From Ulota crispa (lineage: Eukaryota > Streptophyta > Bryopsida > Orthotrichales > Orthotrichaceae): a stretch of 64,000 nt of DNA. Both the position numbers and the translations under genes were made by a program. The notes under the pieces were generated by a model. It was not told the DNA's origin. It was given only the letters and a program-made list of their open reading frames with translations, and did no database searches. The stretch covers positions 8,644,789 through 8,708,788 of the forward strand of contig OY987242.1 of assembly GCA_963920765.1 (NCBI GenBank), read 5' to 3'. Positions 10,742 to 22,360 of this stretch are shown piece by piece (position 1 is the stretch's first letter; every line of letters starts with the position of its first letter).

Positions 10742-12924
10742 ATAAAAACTGTCACTCAATTGGTACGCTATCCTCTCGCCGAGATCTTTCTTTCAAACAA
10801 ACGCAAGCAAAGGAGCAAAAAATGTGCAAGTTAATCCAGCAGAGATGTACATGAACCAAAACCGAGAGGGAGACGAATGTGGAACTACGTACTGAATATT
10901 TGAAGTGACCCTCGGTGTCGATCAAATCACCGTAAAACAGTTTCGCCAAACCATCTAGGCTCCTCTCAAAGACAAACATTCCTAGCCAATTTCACACTAA
11001 ACCCCATTTTTGCTTGCTTCCTTCCTTCCACGGTGTCTCCAGAGAAGATGTTTATGTGAGAAGAAAACTCGTCACATTCTTTGTGAAGAGAACGGAAAAC
11101 TGATCATGTGCAAACGATCGGCCCAGGGGCATTTCACTCGCCTGTGCACATGTACTCTTCCAATCGAAACTCCCTCCCTCCCTCTCCTCGTCTACAGAGG
11201 CTCAAAAAGGTCAGGTTCTTCATTGCACATCATATACGGTGACAAGCCAAACCTTCTAAAACCCCGTTCAACTTCTGAAGGCACTCGTTTACCTCTTCTG
11301 AAAGAGCTTTTGTCCACCGCACTTGTCAAACCCTTCCATCATCCACACAGACAACCCTTCCACCAAAGTTATAAGAAACCTAGGGTGTACGTCTGGAGGT
11401 ACACGTGTGACATGTCACGACACTCTAGCGCTCCAGATTTGGCATCAGCAGACGTTTCATGATTTTTGTGCAAGAACTAGAGCCGTCCAGCCATTGTAAA
11501 ATCCACTCCGACTTCACAGTTGACATGCGATAGCTCCCTGCAGCACACAAAGCCATGTCTTCTCCAGTCAGGAAACCAAAACCTATTTTCTACCGCCAAA
11601 CCTAGCTTGAACAAAAACACCACAACTGACAGAATTTCGATGCATTCTTCTGTAGAATGTTGCCTTCATGGTGCAGATCATGAACAACCAAGCCCTATTT
11701 CAAACATTCAAACTCCCTCTCTACCGGCTTACTCCGGCATTCCGAGAGAATAACTTGAAAAAACGGAGGCCGCTACGTCACAAGCACTACAAAAAAATGC
11801 TCACCACCATCACAAGTGCCATCTAAACCTCTCTAGTCAGAAAAATAAAGCCTGTGGCTCTACTACCAAACTCGGCTTCAACGACAACTACAAAAAAAAA
11901 CACGGAATTCTGATGCATTCTTCCGTAATAGGTTACCTTTCTATGTGCTCGACAGTACAGATCAGGAACGGCCAACTCCTTTATCCAAATTTTAAAAGTT
12001 TCCTCTCGGCTCACATTCCAGAAAAGAGAACTTGCAAAAACAGAGTGCACGGCACAAGAACTAGTCCAGCATCACCAGTGGCCATCTAAACCTCTCGTTC
12101 CGTGGTCCAAGTCCTGGCCAAAACACGGCCATTAGAGGCGGAAATCGTCAAACCCTGGCACTCGATTAAGAGCCGACAAGGAAATCCTCATTGACGACTC
12201 CCCGCGCACTCTGATTGCAGTCCCAATCCAAACCCCCTGACAGTCCCCAGAACATGCACACGCGCAAAAAGAGCCCAACCCCTGCTGCTCTCTACTCACT
12301 CAAACCTCGACGACATGACTACAGCCACCTCACCATCGCCACAAAACAGCAAAAGGACTCCGTCATCACTCGCAGTACAACAGCGGCAGAGGCAAGGTTG
12401 AGTGGGCAATTAAAGGAGGGGCGGATGCTTCCACACTCACCAACCCCTGCGTACTAATTGACACCCCCACACGCGCACTGAACTCAACACTCATGATGAG
12501 AAAGAAGACGACCAAGACGGCGAAAAGGCGCAGGAAAACAACCTTTGGCTTTGTAGGGGAGCCCCGTTCCAAGGCTAACGATGAGAGGCGAGCGCCATGC
12601 TCTGACACTTGCTCTGACAATGTTGGGCCGCTGACCCACCTCTCCCCACTGATGATGATGATGTGCCCTCGGCGCTTTACGAGAAGAATGTGCGAAGAAG
12701 AAGAAGAGGAGACCGAGGATGAGGGATTGTTTGAGGGCGACGACTTTCTCTCTCTCTCTCTCATCCTCCTTGTGGGAGTTCTCCGGTGATTGCTGCTGCG
12801 GCATCAGTCCCGCTCTGGGCCGAAATCGTCCGCCATGGCGCCGTCGCTGGGGTGCGCTCTCTTCTGCGACGGGGGGAAGAAACACGGGCTTGGGGATGTG
12901 GGCCTATGGCCGGGGTCGAGTTGG
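10742..12924. other. Upstream/5' region of the F-box gene
   Basis: No coding exon could be supported. 12480-12920 is clearly more GC-rich than its surroundings, with a CT microsatellite (about 12749-12764) and GAA/GAT-rich tracts, which is typical of a plant promoter or 5' leader. The minus-strand F-box gene is the obvious candidate, through one or more 5' UTR introns. 11550-12040 carries a degenerate tandem duplication (separate entry). Confidence 0.45.
11550..12045. repeat. Degenerate tandem duplication, about 280-bp unit
   Basis: 11553-11760 and 11828-12040 share ordered blocks: tctccagtcag / tctctagtcag; ccaaacctagcttgaac / ccaaactcggcttcaac; gatgcattcttctgtaga / gatgcattcttccgtaat; then a gcagatcatgaac / acagatcaggaac block and an attcc-a-gagaa block. 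The copies are diverged and non-coding, and lie upstream of the F-box gene. Confidence 0.65.
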
Positions 12925-13202
12925 TACACCAAATAGTGCATTTAGGTTGCCCCATACTAATTTCTCGACATTTCACACTATTTAAATACTTACTGTTACT
13001 GATAAATTTTAAAAGATTTGACAATTATTATAAAGTTATATAGAAACACAAACTAACAACATCCAAATTGTAGATCAAGTGAAATTTTAATATATAAAAA
13101 GTTACATGCACTTTCAAGTGGGTAAGTGGTGGGTCATGAGGTAACTTTCCAAGGTAAGGCAACCTAATTGTTAAGGCAACCTAAATGCACTATTTAGTGT
13201 AA
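12925..13202. mobile_element. MITE, ACTAAATAGTGCATTTAGG ends
   Basis: The left end accaaatagtgcatttagg pairs with the right end cctaaatgcactatttagt. Length is about 278 bp, AT-rich and non-coding. The family has relatives at about 24778-25085, 31342-31613, 31612-32279 and 62232-62440, which share ttgcc next to the terminal repeat and atttcacactatttaaata inside. Confidence 0.75.
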
Positions 13203-13227
13203 GTTCGTTTTTGTGAGGTACCTATTA

Positions 13228-13536
13228 AGGTAGGAACACCCATAAGCGTCACTGTCCCCGTAACTGTCACCTCTAAAATCTTGGAAAATTTGTGAAAGTG
13301 AATAGAGATAAGGATGTACAACATGTGAACATGAAATCTTAAAAATGGTTATGGGTGCAATGGTAGTTTGCTCTTTAAAAATTCACAATCTATTCTCACA
13401 GTAACCAAATAATACATTCAAAAGTGCAAACTCGTTTTTTTAATGTTCCTAATAGGATCCTATAATTTGCTAGTTGTTTATTAATATTCATCATGTTCAA
13501 AACCCTTAGTTTGACGTTTATGGGTGCTCCTACCTT
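13228..13536 (-). mobile_element. 310-bp MITE, GGTAGGAACACCCATAAGCG family, copy 1
   Basis: Left end AGGTAGGAACACCCATAAGC and right end TATGGGTGCTCCTACCT are inverted repeats with TTA/TAA just outside. The interior matches the copies at 13580-13894, 55745-56058 and 63890 onward. Taking the 55745 copy as plus, this copy is reversed. It stands head to head with the copy at 13580, so the pair forms a long palindrome. Confidence 0.85.
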
Positions 13537-13579
13537 AGTGCTGCCAGTCCATAAGACTTGCAAGGTAGTTTTGGTATTA

Positions 13580-13894
13580 AGGTATGAGCACCCATAAACG
13601 TCAAACTAAGGGATTTGAACATGATGACTATTAATAAACAACTAGCAAATTATAGGATCCTATTAGGAACATTAAAAAAATGAGTTTGCACTTTTGAATG
13701 TATTTTTTGGATATTGTGAGAATAAATTGTGAATTTTTAAAGAGCAAACTGCCATTGTACCCATAACCACTATCAAGATTTCATGTTCACATGTTGTACA
13801 TCCTTGTCATTACATCTATTTACTTCCAAAGATTTTCCAAGATTTCAAAGTTGACGGTTATGGGGACAGCGTTGCTTATGGGTGCTCCTATCCT
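13580..13894 (+). mobile_element. 310-bp MITE, GGTAGGAACACCCATAAGCG family, copy 2
   Basis: The left end aaggtatgagcacccataaac is followed by the interior block gaacatgatgactattaata and tagcaaattataggatcc; the right end is gcttatgggtgctcctatcct. It is inverted relative to the copy at 13228-13536 with only about 43 bp between them. Confidence 0.85.
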
Positions 13895-13968
13895 AAACCC
13901 CTAAATGCCCAAGCAACCAAATTTGGGTCTTTACAAAACTTTGAAGATGAATGAAACCTTATCAAATA

Positions 13969-14330
13969 CTCCCTTTGTCCCAAAGTGATCTTCCTATTAC
14001 ACAAAATGTTATAGATTAAGCTTGAAAAGAACCATTTTTCAAAAAATATTGACTTGCGAATAGAATTTGATGTCCTTCTATTGTTCTGAAATTTTGAGTT
14101 TCAAATTAGTTTTCAAGTGTGGTTTCAAAATGCTTAAAATTTGAGTTTTTGAGGCACTTTTGACAGAGCACAAGTGGCCACTCACTTGATGACATGGGAT
14201 TGGTTAGCATGCCCTTGCTTTTGGACTATGTGCAAGTGTCACTAGTTAGCTTCCTTCCTCCTCCAACAAGAATATCGTTTTAGGACACTAAAAAAAGGCC
14301 AACATGAAGATCATATTGGGATGGAGGGAG
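13969..14330. mobile_element. Stowaway-like MITE, diverged copy
   Basis: The ends TA-CTCCCTTTGTCCCAAAG and ATTGGGATGGAGGGAG-TA are diverged forms of the CTCCCTCCGTCCC termini at 3851, with TA on both sides. The interior acaaaatgttatagattaag matches the 3851 copy. Confidence 0.85.
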
Positions 14331-15204
14331 TAACTATTTTTAGTATTTTTTTTCAACCTATGTTTACTTTGGAGTTTGTTTTCAACATCAAAAAGCCAAT
14401 TTTGATGTTGTAAGTTGATATTTTTTCTACTCAAGATTTTGTACAAGGGTGTCCACTGCAATCTTGAGTTTCCTATATTGGAAGGTCTTGAAAATGAGCC
14501 TCAAATACACTAGAGCTTGGAGAAAAATCCGCATTAGAAACCCATTTAAAAAATACATAGGAGTAGATTTTTGAAGTCATTAATTGATTAAAATTAGACA
14601 TGTAATGACCTTAAACCTCAAAAAAAATTGTGACCAAATTTTTAGGATTGATATGTGAAATTGAAGATTAGAAGACTTCAAGTCACTTTTGCAATTTAAT
14701 CTTATATTCTAAAAGCTTAATATTGTTAGAAATAGTTTTGAAATCAAACAAAAACATAACAAAAATTACTTGAAGAATAAATTTAGATGAGTTGCGATTG
14801 TTGAATTATAGGTGGATGGTCGGATAAATGGCCACTTTGTTATTGTGTATCATTTGGATTATAAAGCTTTAAACCTTGAGAGCTTTGTATGAACCATAAC
14901 AAGTTTTTGCATTGTACGGGAAGGCTTTACGATCTTTAGAATACTTACTTGTTGATATAGTTAACATAGCTTTTCATCATGATATTTTCTAAATCAAACT
15001 TTGATCTATGGTTTAATTATTAATTACAAAAGTTATAAGAATTTCTCATTTTGGGGCAAATTTGAACATCTTGAGCAACTAACAACTTTGTTTTACAATA
15101 ACAATAAAAATTTATTCTATGGGTTTGGTTTTCTGGATCTAGAAGTATGTAACTAAAATAAAATCACTTTATGTCACACATTTTCCTAACTAACTACTCT
15201 TTGT
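14331..15204. other. AT-rich intergenic DNA, nothing recognised
   Basis: No open frame with family-like features and no repeat ends recognised. Confidence 0.4.
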
Positions 15205-16092
15205 ATTGTATAATCAGGCACTAAAGACTTACGAATTGCTATTATAAGCCAGTCAACTTTTTTGTTTGAATATGGTGTAAAATTGATCCATTTTGGTAGG
15301 AAAATTTATCATTGCATTTTTATGTAATATAAAGCAAGTATACCAAATTTCAGCTCTTGAAAATTAAAACTCCATTTCTGGTGAATTGTTTTGTAAGAAA
15401 GTCATGGTTTTACATGATGATTTATTGAAAAATATAGGTGATGAAGTTTTGAGATTTGATTCCATGGATATGTAGGAAACATCCATATGCAGATCTTCCA
15501 TGCTAAAAAACACCCCCTTAAGTAACAAAAATTTTACCAGCAAAAGATTCAATGAAACTTGTGATAGGTCCAAATTTTGTAAAATACATAATTTTCTATG
15601 AAAATCAAATTTTGTTATTTGACTCAAACACTATAACTAAGTATGTATCTCTAAACATCATATTTTGTTTAATTATTGAAAAGCTAGTTAAAAAACAAAA
15701 ATATATATTTTACAAAATTTGGGCCTATTACAAGTTTCATTGAATCTTTTGCTTGTAAAACTTCTGTTACTTAAAGGGGTGTTTTTTTTAGCATGGAAGA
15801 TCTGCATATGGATGTTTCCTACATATCCATGGAATCAAATCTCAAAAATTCATCTCCAATATTTTTCAATAAATCATCATGTAAAACCATAAATTTCTTA
15901 CAAAACAATTTACCAGAAATGGAGTTTTAATTTTCAAGAACTGAAATTCGGTACACTTGCTTTATATTGTATAAGGATGCAATGATAAATTTTCCTACCA
16001 AAATGGGTCAATTTTACACCATATTCAAACAAAAAAGCTAATTAACTTATATTAGCAATTTGTAAGTCTTCAGTACCTAACTGTATAGTACT
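15205..16092. repeat. Long inverted repeat, arms about 400 bp
   Basis: 15205-15605 and 15690-16092 are inverted copies. Examples: aaaactccatttctggtgaa against ttaccagaaatggagtttt; gcagatcttccatgctaaaa against tagcatggaagatctgcata; caaaagattcaatgaaactt against aagtttcattgaatcttttg. The loop is about 85 bp. No clear target duplication was found at the outer ends. It could be a foldback element or an inverted tandem insertion, and its transcript would be a long hairpin. Confidence 0.88.
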
Positions 16093-17930
16093 TAGGTAAG
16101 CAAGGAGGATCTTGGAAGTAATGCCTTAGGTTTTGCAAAGAATTTCAATGGAAATGAGTTTGGAGTTTCAAATGTATTAGACATTAGCAATGTAAGAGTG
16201 AGTTAACAAGAACACCAAGCCTTACATACTTGGAAAATACCAAAAATGTGCATTTGTTGGTTTAAAGAGTGAAAGAATTTCAGTTGTTTGTCAAGAATTA
16301 TAGCTCCTCAAATTAATGAGTGTTCTAGTTGCGCTATGAACATTGTATGTAAAAGGAGAAATCAAGGGAATTTGCTTTTGGATTATGGTACGTTGTTTGG
16401 TATTGAAAAACTTAGACAAAGATTCTGAATGATTTAGGTTAAGCATAACAAAAATGTGAGCTATGTGTGATGGTCAAACAAAAAAGGAAATTTCCATACA
16501 GCTCCACCTTCCAAATGACCAAGTTTTTTAAAAATCTATAACTTCGTGTAGTATTTATATGAATAGCCCAAGTAAATAGTTTGCTATTATTTACTCATTC
16601 AAACACATACATATTTTTTATTACAAAACATGGAAGATAAAACTTCCTTTTTGCTTTGCGTGGAAATAGAGAATATTCTCAATATTGAAATGATGTGATT
16701 TTGCAATGGGTCAAAGAAAATTCCATGTAACTCTAAAAACAAGATATTTGAACTAACCAACAACAAATCTTCACAATTTAATCTACCAGAAATTCAAAAT
16801 AAATGAATTCTTATTATGTTGCATTCAAAAATGTTTTAGGACAATTTGAACTTCTAACTCAAATAATGTTAGACTTGCTTGAGCCAATCATTTAATCCTC
16901 TAAAATCAATTTGCTTTGAGTTTGCCACCCTCCAAAGCTTCTGAGCATAATACAAACACAGAAACTTTGTTGATTGATATTTTCAAATTTATTGCATCTA
17001 AAAATATTTGAGATACATTTTGAGAAGGACATTGAGATTAACAATGGGATAATGCCCTCCTACCTAAAACACATGCAAAATATAGTTGATACCCAATTAT
17101 TGAACTTAAATGCGCACTCTTAGGGCCGTTTACACTTTGAGTCGAGGCTGCTTTCTGGACTCTCACACTCTCAATGCTTATACTTGATAGGTTAATATTC
17201 CGAAACTGACCTCAAGGCCCTTACGTTCAGAGGTAAGGCTAAATGTTTAAAACATATTTTAATAATTAAAAAAGATCAAACATGGTCCTAACTTCAAAAA
17301 GGTGGTCCTTAAAAAACATGAAGCCAATTTTTGACCCTTGGGTCACTGTAATTTTTTATTGAAATGTAATTATTTAAATAAAAATACAAATTTTGAGATA
17401 ATCAACAGTAGTGGTAGTCACGGTTGAGTTTTTGTTTTCTCAATCTTCACAAAAAATCTATGTGCCGAGCTGTCCGCAACTGGCGCGAGGCCAGTTCCGT
17501 GAAGATTGAGAAAAAAAATCCTCGTCTCCCAAGCATGGAGAAATGGCATGAGAATTTTTTTATGTGAGAACTCTTACCATTTACTTGCTCGTGAACTACT
17601 TTTGACCCTTGCTTTTTCTACTCCTCCAATCGGTGGCCGTGTTGCCTTCTTCAAAATAAAACATTCTTCATTCTTTCATACTTCATCCTCCATCACCCAC
17701 AAAGGGGTGTCACGCCTCCTTCCATGAAGAAGTGCTTCCATTGGCTCCTACAATTGCTCAACCATTTTTCAATCTTCACTGAAATCTCAATCTCACACCA
17801 ACCAAGACTACCACTACCACTAGTGTAGGATGGAATAAAAACATCAATGACTCTTGGTATCTTTTTTTTTTATCTTTCTTCTCTTGAAATTTTCAAAATT
17901 CCTCTTGTGGCCTCAACTTTTTGACCTTAA
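16093..17930. other. AT-rich intergenic DNA with a shared repeat block
   Basis: No gene supported. 17695-17755 (aaaggggtgtcacg, then ccatgaagaagtgcttcca, ttggctcctac) matches a motif duplicated in tandem at 56370-56490, so it belongs to a dispersed repeat. Confidence 0.45.
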
Positions 17931-18851
17931 CCCCTAAAGGACCAAGCCCTTTTTTCTGAAAAAATCACTAAAAACTGCCACTTCTAGGAGGTTTAGAAGA
18001 ATGGGATTTTATGTTTTGTTTTTGGAAAATCTAACCATATGATCTTGCCCCAGATTAGAAGAGGTACTTGTGGGAAAAAAATCAGCTCATTTCAAATGGA
18101 GAAGAGTGAGATATTTACATCTAAAGTGAAAAAAAAGTTGTTTTCCATGTTGCCCAAAAATTCCAAAAGCCTTTTACCACTCTTATAACAAAAACATTGC
18201 TTTACCCAAAGTTGCGCTTTATTTTTTCCATGTAGGAGATCAAGTTAGGTATGTGTGGGAGAATTTTCAAAAAAATTGGAACTTTACAAGACATGGGAAC
18301 AAATAGTAAGTAAAAAGAAGTAGAGAATGAGTCAAAACACTAAGTTGTTAAGAATTTAATTACGGAAATGAAAAAGGCTAATTCCAACGGTGATAATGTT
18401 GTGATAAAAAATCTACTTCCTTTCATTTAATTTTTTTCCAAAATATTGAAAATCAAGTAAAATAAAGGACTTCAAAGTTGATTTTAGAGTAGAGACTCTA
18501 TAATTGCCCACAAACAAAAACTCCTCACAACTTTCATGTCATTGATTGAAATTGAATGATTCAAAGCTCCTCATGAATAGGAAAATCTAAAGAATCAATT
18601 TTCAAATTTATATTTAAAAAAAAAAGTAATTTCTACATAAGTTTTTGGATGGGCAGTCTTCCCCAAATTTCATGAATTCATGCATAACTTCTTCATTAAA
18701 TGTCAAAATGAAGAAAAAATTAGATGCCCACATAGATCTTTGAATTCCCCACCTACAATAAAAGTTTCAAAAAATCCCACAAAGTAGTTTAGTCATAGGT
18801 ACATGCCCAAAGTCCAACTTGTCCTCTGAAGGGACAATGGTCCTTTAGGGG
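17931..18851 (+). mobile_element. CCCCTAAAGGACC-family element, TTAA on both sides
   Basis: TTAA (17927-17930), then CCCCTAAAGGACCAAGCC; the right end is GGTCCTTTAGGGG followed by TTAA (18852-18855). Length 921 bp with no protein-coding frame. This is the cleanest complete long copy here and I use it as the reference orientation. Landmarks left to right: aatcagctcatttcaaatgg, a ggagatcaagttaggtatgtg block, acaaaaactcctcacaactt, gatgcccacatagatcttt and taggtacatgcccaaag. Confidence 0.9.
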
Positions 18852-19038
18852 TTAAGGCTTTTAAACACAAATGAGTTAGCCCCCACTATACTCATATTAT
18901 TCTAGGCCCTTGAAACTATTCTTGAGGCCATTTGGATTAAAATTTTGGTCAAAATGACCCCAAGCTTTCATGGCCTTGACTCCTAGTGTAAAGCAGTCTT
19001 TATAATTTGACTTCATTTATGCTATGGCTTTAATTTAA

Positions 19039-19858
19039 GGGAAAATATTGAAAATGGTCCTGACAAACTGCCATATTTTGAAACTAGGTCTGCCTTTTTG
19101 AGAATATTGAGAATAGGCCTCAGGGAACTTTTTCAGGAATGGTCTTTTTCCAAAAACAAGGTTTTTGATAAACGATTGCTTGCAAGGGTTCTTACCTTCT
19201 TGTGACAACTCTTTGCTCAAGATTCGTAATATAATATGAGCTGGTTACATTGATTGTCTTAGCAATCAGATTTGTAAGTAAAGAGATATAGAAATTGTGT
19301 GTAGGAGAGAGAGAAAGAGGGTGCTAGAGAGAACGTGAACGAGATGGTGGGGACGGTGGAGCTCGTGAGCTCAAGCAGTTTCAGTCTAATAAGGCACTTA
19401 CTCGTCACAGGCTTCAAAGACTTTCCTGAGGATCCATCTTGTCAATCTGATTGCCAACATTTGATTTTCAATTTCATTGAAAATGTTTGACAAGTAAGTT
19501 CCTTATTAGGCTGAAACCGCTTGAGCTCACAAGCTCCATCGTCCCCACTGTCTCGTTCACGTTCTCTCTAGCACCCTCTTTCTCTCTCTCCTACACACAA
19601 TTTCTATATCTCTTTACTTACAAATTTGATTGCTAAGACAATCAATGTAACAAGCTCATATGATATTATGAATCTTGAACAAAGAGTTGTCACAGGAAGG
19701 TAAGAACCCTTGCAAGCAATCGTTTATCAAAAACCTTGTTTTTAGAAAAAAAACCATTCCTGAAAAAGTTCCCTGAGGCCTATTCTCGATAATCTCGAAA
19801 AGGCAGAGCCTAATTTCGAAATACGGCAGTTTGTCAGGACCATTTTCGATATTTTCCC
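19039..19858. mobile_element. 820-bp palindromic element bounded by TTAA
   Basis: TTAA (19035-19038), then GGGAAAATATTGAAAATGG; the right end is CCATTTTCGATATTTTCCC, then TTAA (19859-19862). The two halves are inverted copies over about 360 bp, including caatcagatttgtaagtaaag against ctttacttacaaatttgatt and gagagaacgtgaacgag against ctcgttcacgttctctc. Roughly 100 bp of loop separates the arms. It interrupts a minisatellite made of gacttcatttatactatg-like units, so it is a recent insertion relative to that repeat. Confidence 0.88.
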
Positions 19859-19862
19859 TTAA

Positions 19863-19975
19863 TTTAAACCATGACTTCATTTATATTATGACTTCATTTA
19901 TACTATGGCTTCTTCATTTATACTACGGCTTCATTTATACTATGACTTCTTCATTTATACTATGGCTTCATTTAC
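19863..19975 (+). repeat. Minisatellite of cttcatttatactatg units
   Basis: Five to six imperfect units of about 19-22 bp, such as gacttcatttatactatg and gcttcttcatttatactac. A further unit, gacttcatttatgctatgg, lies just left of the TTAA element at about 19010-19027, so the array was split by that insertion. Confidence 0.8.
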
Positions 19976-22360
19976 TGTTCACTATACTGTCCTTCTGTCA
20001 TTCATATTTCATACTCATGTTTTATTTGAGGTGTTGATGGTTTTGACAAGGCCGATAATGGGTGCTAGTATGCCAGATGCCAGATGCATCTTTTTAAATT
20101 TAGGCAGAAATTGAACAAGGAATATGTTGTGCACAGTGGAACTGGTCCCCTCAGTTTGCAATTCTAGCTTCCCGCCCCCCCTAGTGGTTCCCCTGGAATC
20201 CTGGACCTGCCTCCAATGCAGAGGGGGCCTGGCATAGTGGCATGAATAACATCATGAGAGAGCTGCACTTCCATTTAGTTGGCCCGTGAGGTAATGTTTG
20301 AGGCTTTGCTCCCAACCTCATTTTAAAATGCAATTGGTATACTGCAGCTTCTTTTTCATTTTATATCCTGTATTGGCTTTGGACTGAGTAGAAGTTGCTT
20401 TGAGGAAGTTTGAGTAAGTTAGGTACCTTGTTTAAAAAGTGAGCCAATGTTAATGCTCGGGAAAGCCTCACATCTTGCAACCAAAGCATTTTGGTGTGCC
20501 TGAGTCAGTTTTCACTAGTTTTGACAATTTTACACCAATGTGAACCAGACCCTCTATTAATTACCCAATAAAATATGGAAAACAAAGAGCTAACAATTCC
20601 AAATAACATGCCTTGATTGCAACTACTTGTTGCATATAATCATACTAATAAAATCAAAGTGATCTTTGTAATATCACATATCTAAGATTTAATGGGCTTT
20701 TTACTTTGCATTCTTTTTAACATATGAAAACTCTAATAAAATTTTAATAGTGAATATGTAACGTAGCAAGTGCCAACCGCTAGTAAATTGCTAAAATGAC
20801 AAATAAAAACGTTAAAATGAAGCAGTATATTTGTACCCTCATGTGTGCTTTGGATTAGTTCATCTATACCTTACACGATTATATACATCTATATCGCAGT
20901 TTCATCCAATACTTAATCAGATATATGAGACGTGGCAATTTAATTCTACGTCAAAGTCTCATTTTATTCAAATTACATTTAATCGATGCAATTTAAATCT
21001 ATTTCATCCAGTAATGTAAGACCAAGTTTGCGTTGATCTCAAATGTGTTTTTCATAATTTGCCCAGGTGCGACCTCAAGTGTCTAGAAATTATCACTATT
21101 TATGCTGATAATTAGAATTTAACCTTGTGATATTCACACGTTTTTTGTAGCTAAAAATTTAAGGTAAAAGACTTGTTGTCTTTATCTACATTTGTGGTAC
21201 GGGTACTATAAGATGTAGTTTACTATTGAAATCATATGAATCAACCTTTTTGTTTTTACAATCATGCACTTGACCCCTATGAGTTGAAGAGATAGCTAAT
21301 AAAAGGCAGCAACAAACTCAAAGATTATTTTATGGGAATTACGGGTCACAAAGGTTAAATAGAACCGTAGTAAATGTAGAAAAACATAAACCTTGTCATG
21401 TTGTTTCCAAATATTGTCCTAAATCACATCCATTTATGCTAAGGAGTTACAATGTTAATTGCAGTTAGCTATGTGCAAAAATAGGGAAAATTGCATGTTT
21501 TTGATAGATTTTAAATTTCAAAAGTTTGAGATATGAGGCAATCCCCAGCCCCGATCACATATGTTCTTCACTTGTTAAGTTGAAATGGGTAAAAAACGAG
21601 TAAAATAAAGGGCTTGAATATTCCCTTCTAGTTGTTTTTTGAAACTTGAGCTTCCATTTTCGACACACTTAACCCCTCCAGGCCCATGCACTTTCCCGAG
21701 TATCTTAGAATCTGTTCTTGTCAACATTTTGATAAGTTGCATCAAATTTTTTAAATTATATCCATACAAATTCAAAGTAGATATGTTAAAGATCACATAG
21801 GAAAGAAAACACAACAATATCACTTATGGATTGAAAGATTATACTGACATTTGATCAAGAGGGTGATAAAATTGTGAAAGTGATTTGAAGTCTTTCAATC
21901 CTCTTTTCACATCTCAAATTTGAAATTGAGGATACCATAAAAATATGAGTATGTAAAGTAAAACATGTGTAACCCTACTCAATTTATGGCTTCTTAAAAT
22001 CTACTCTACAACTTTTTAAACTAAGTTTCTAATGTGATTGTTTCTCCAAGTTGTAGTGTACTTTAGGCTCATTTCCAAGAACTCTCAACACTTGAAAGTG
22101 AAGATTTGCAATGGACACCCTTGCACAAAATCTTAAAAAAAAAAATTGTAATTAGTCATTTTCAAAATTAGACTTTTGATACTAAAACAATACTTTAATA
22201 AGAACTTAAAAAAACAAAAAATCATTGTAATTAATCATGAATAAAATTTAAGCACCCCAACTTACAAACAAGGAGGGACAGTTTTGGTTCCCTTGGGCCA
22301 TGAGGGATTAATTGTGAAGCAAAGTTCCATTCTTTTTAGAGAACCATAGACCCCAATTAA
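19976..22360. other. Intergenic DNA, no gene seen
   Basis: About 2.4 kb without a supported gene. 20160-20250 is locally GC-richer (cccgccccccctagtgg). Frames of 60-80 codons occur by chance and lack motifs. Confidence 0.4.

Noticed and set aside
12366..12885. Frames of 130 codons on the minus strand
   Set aside because: Low-complexity translation of CT/GA-rich DNA, typical of a promoter or 5' leader; no domain recognised.
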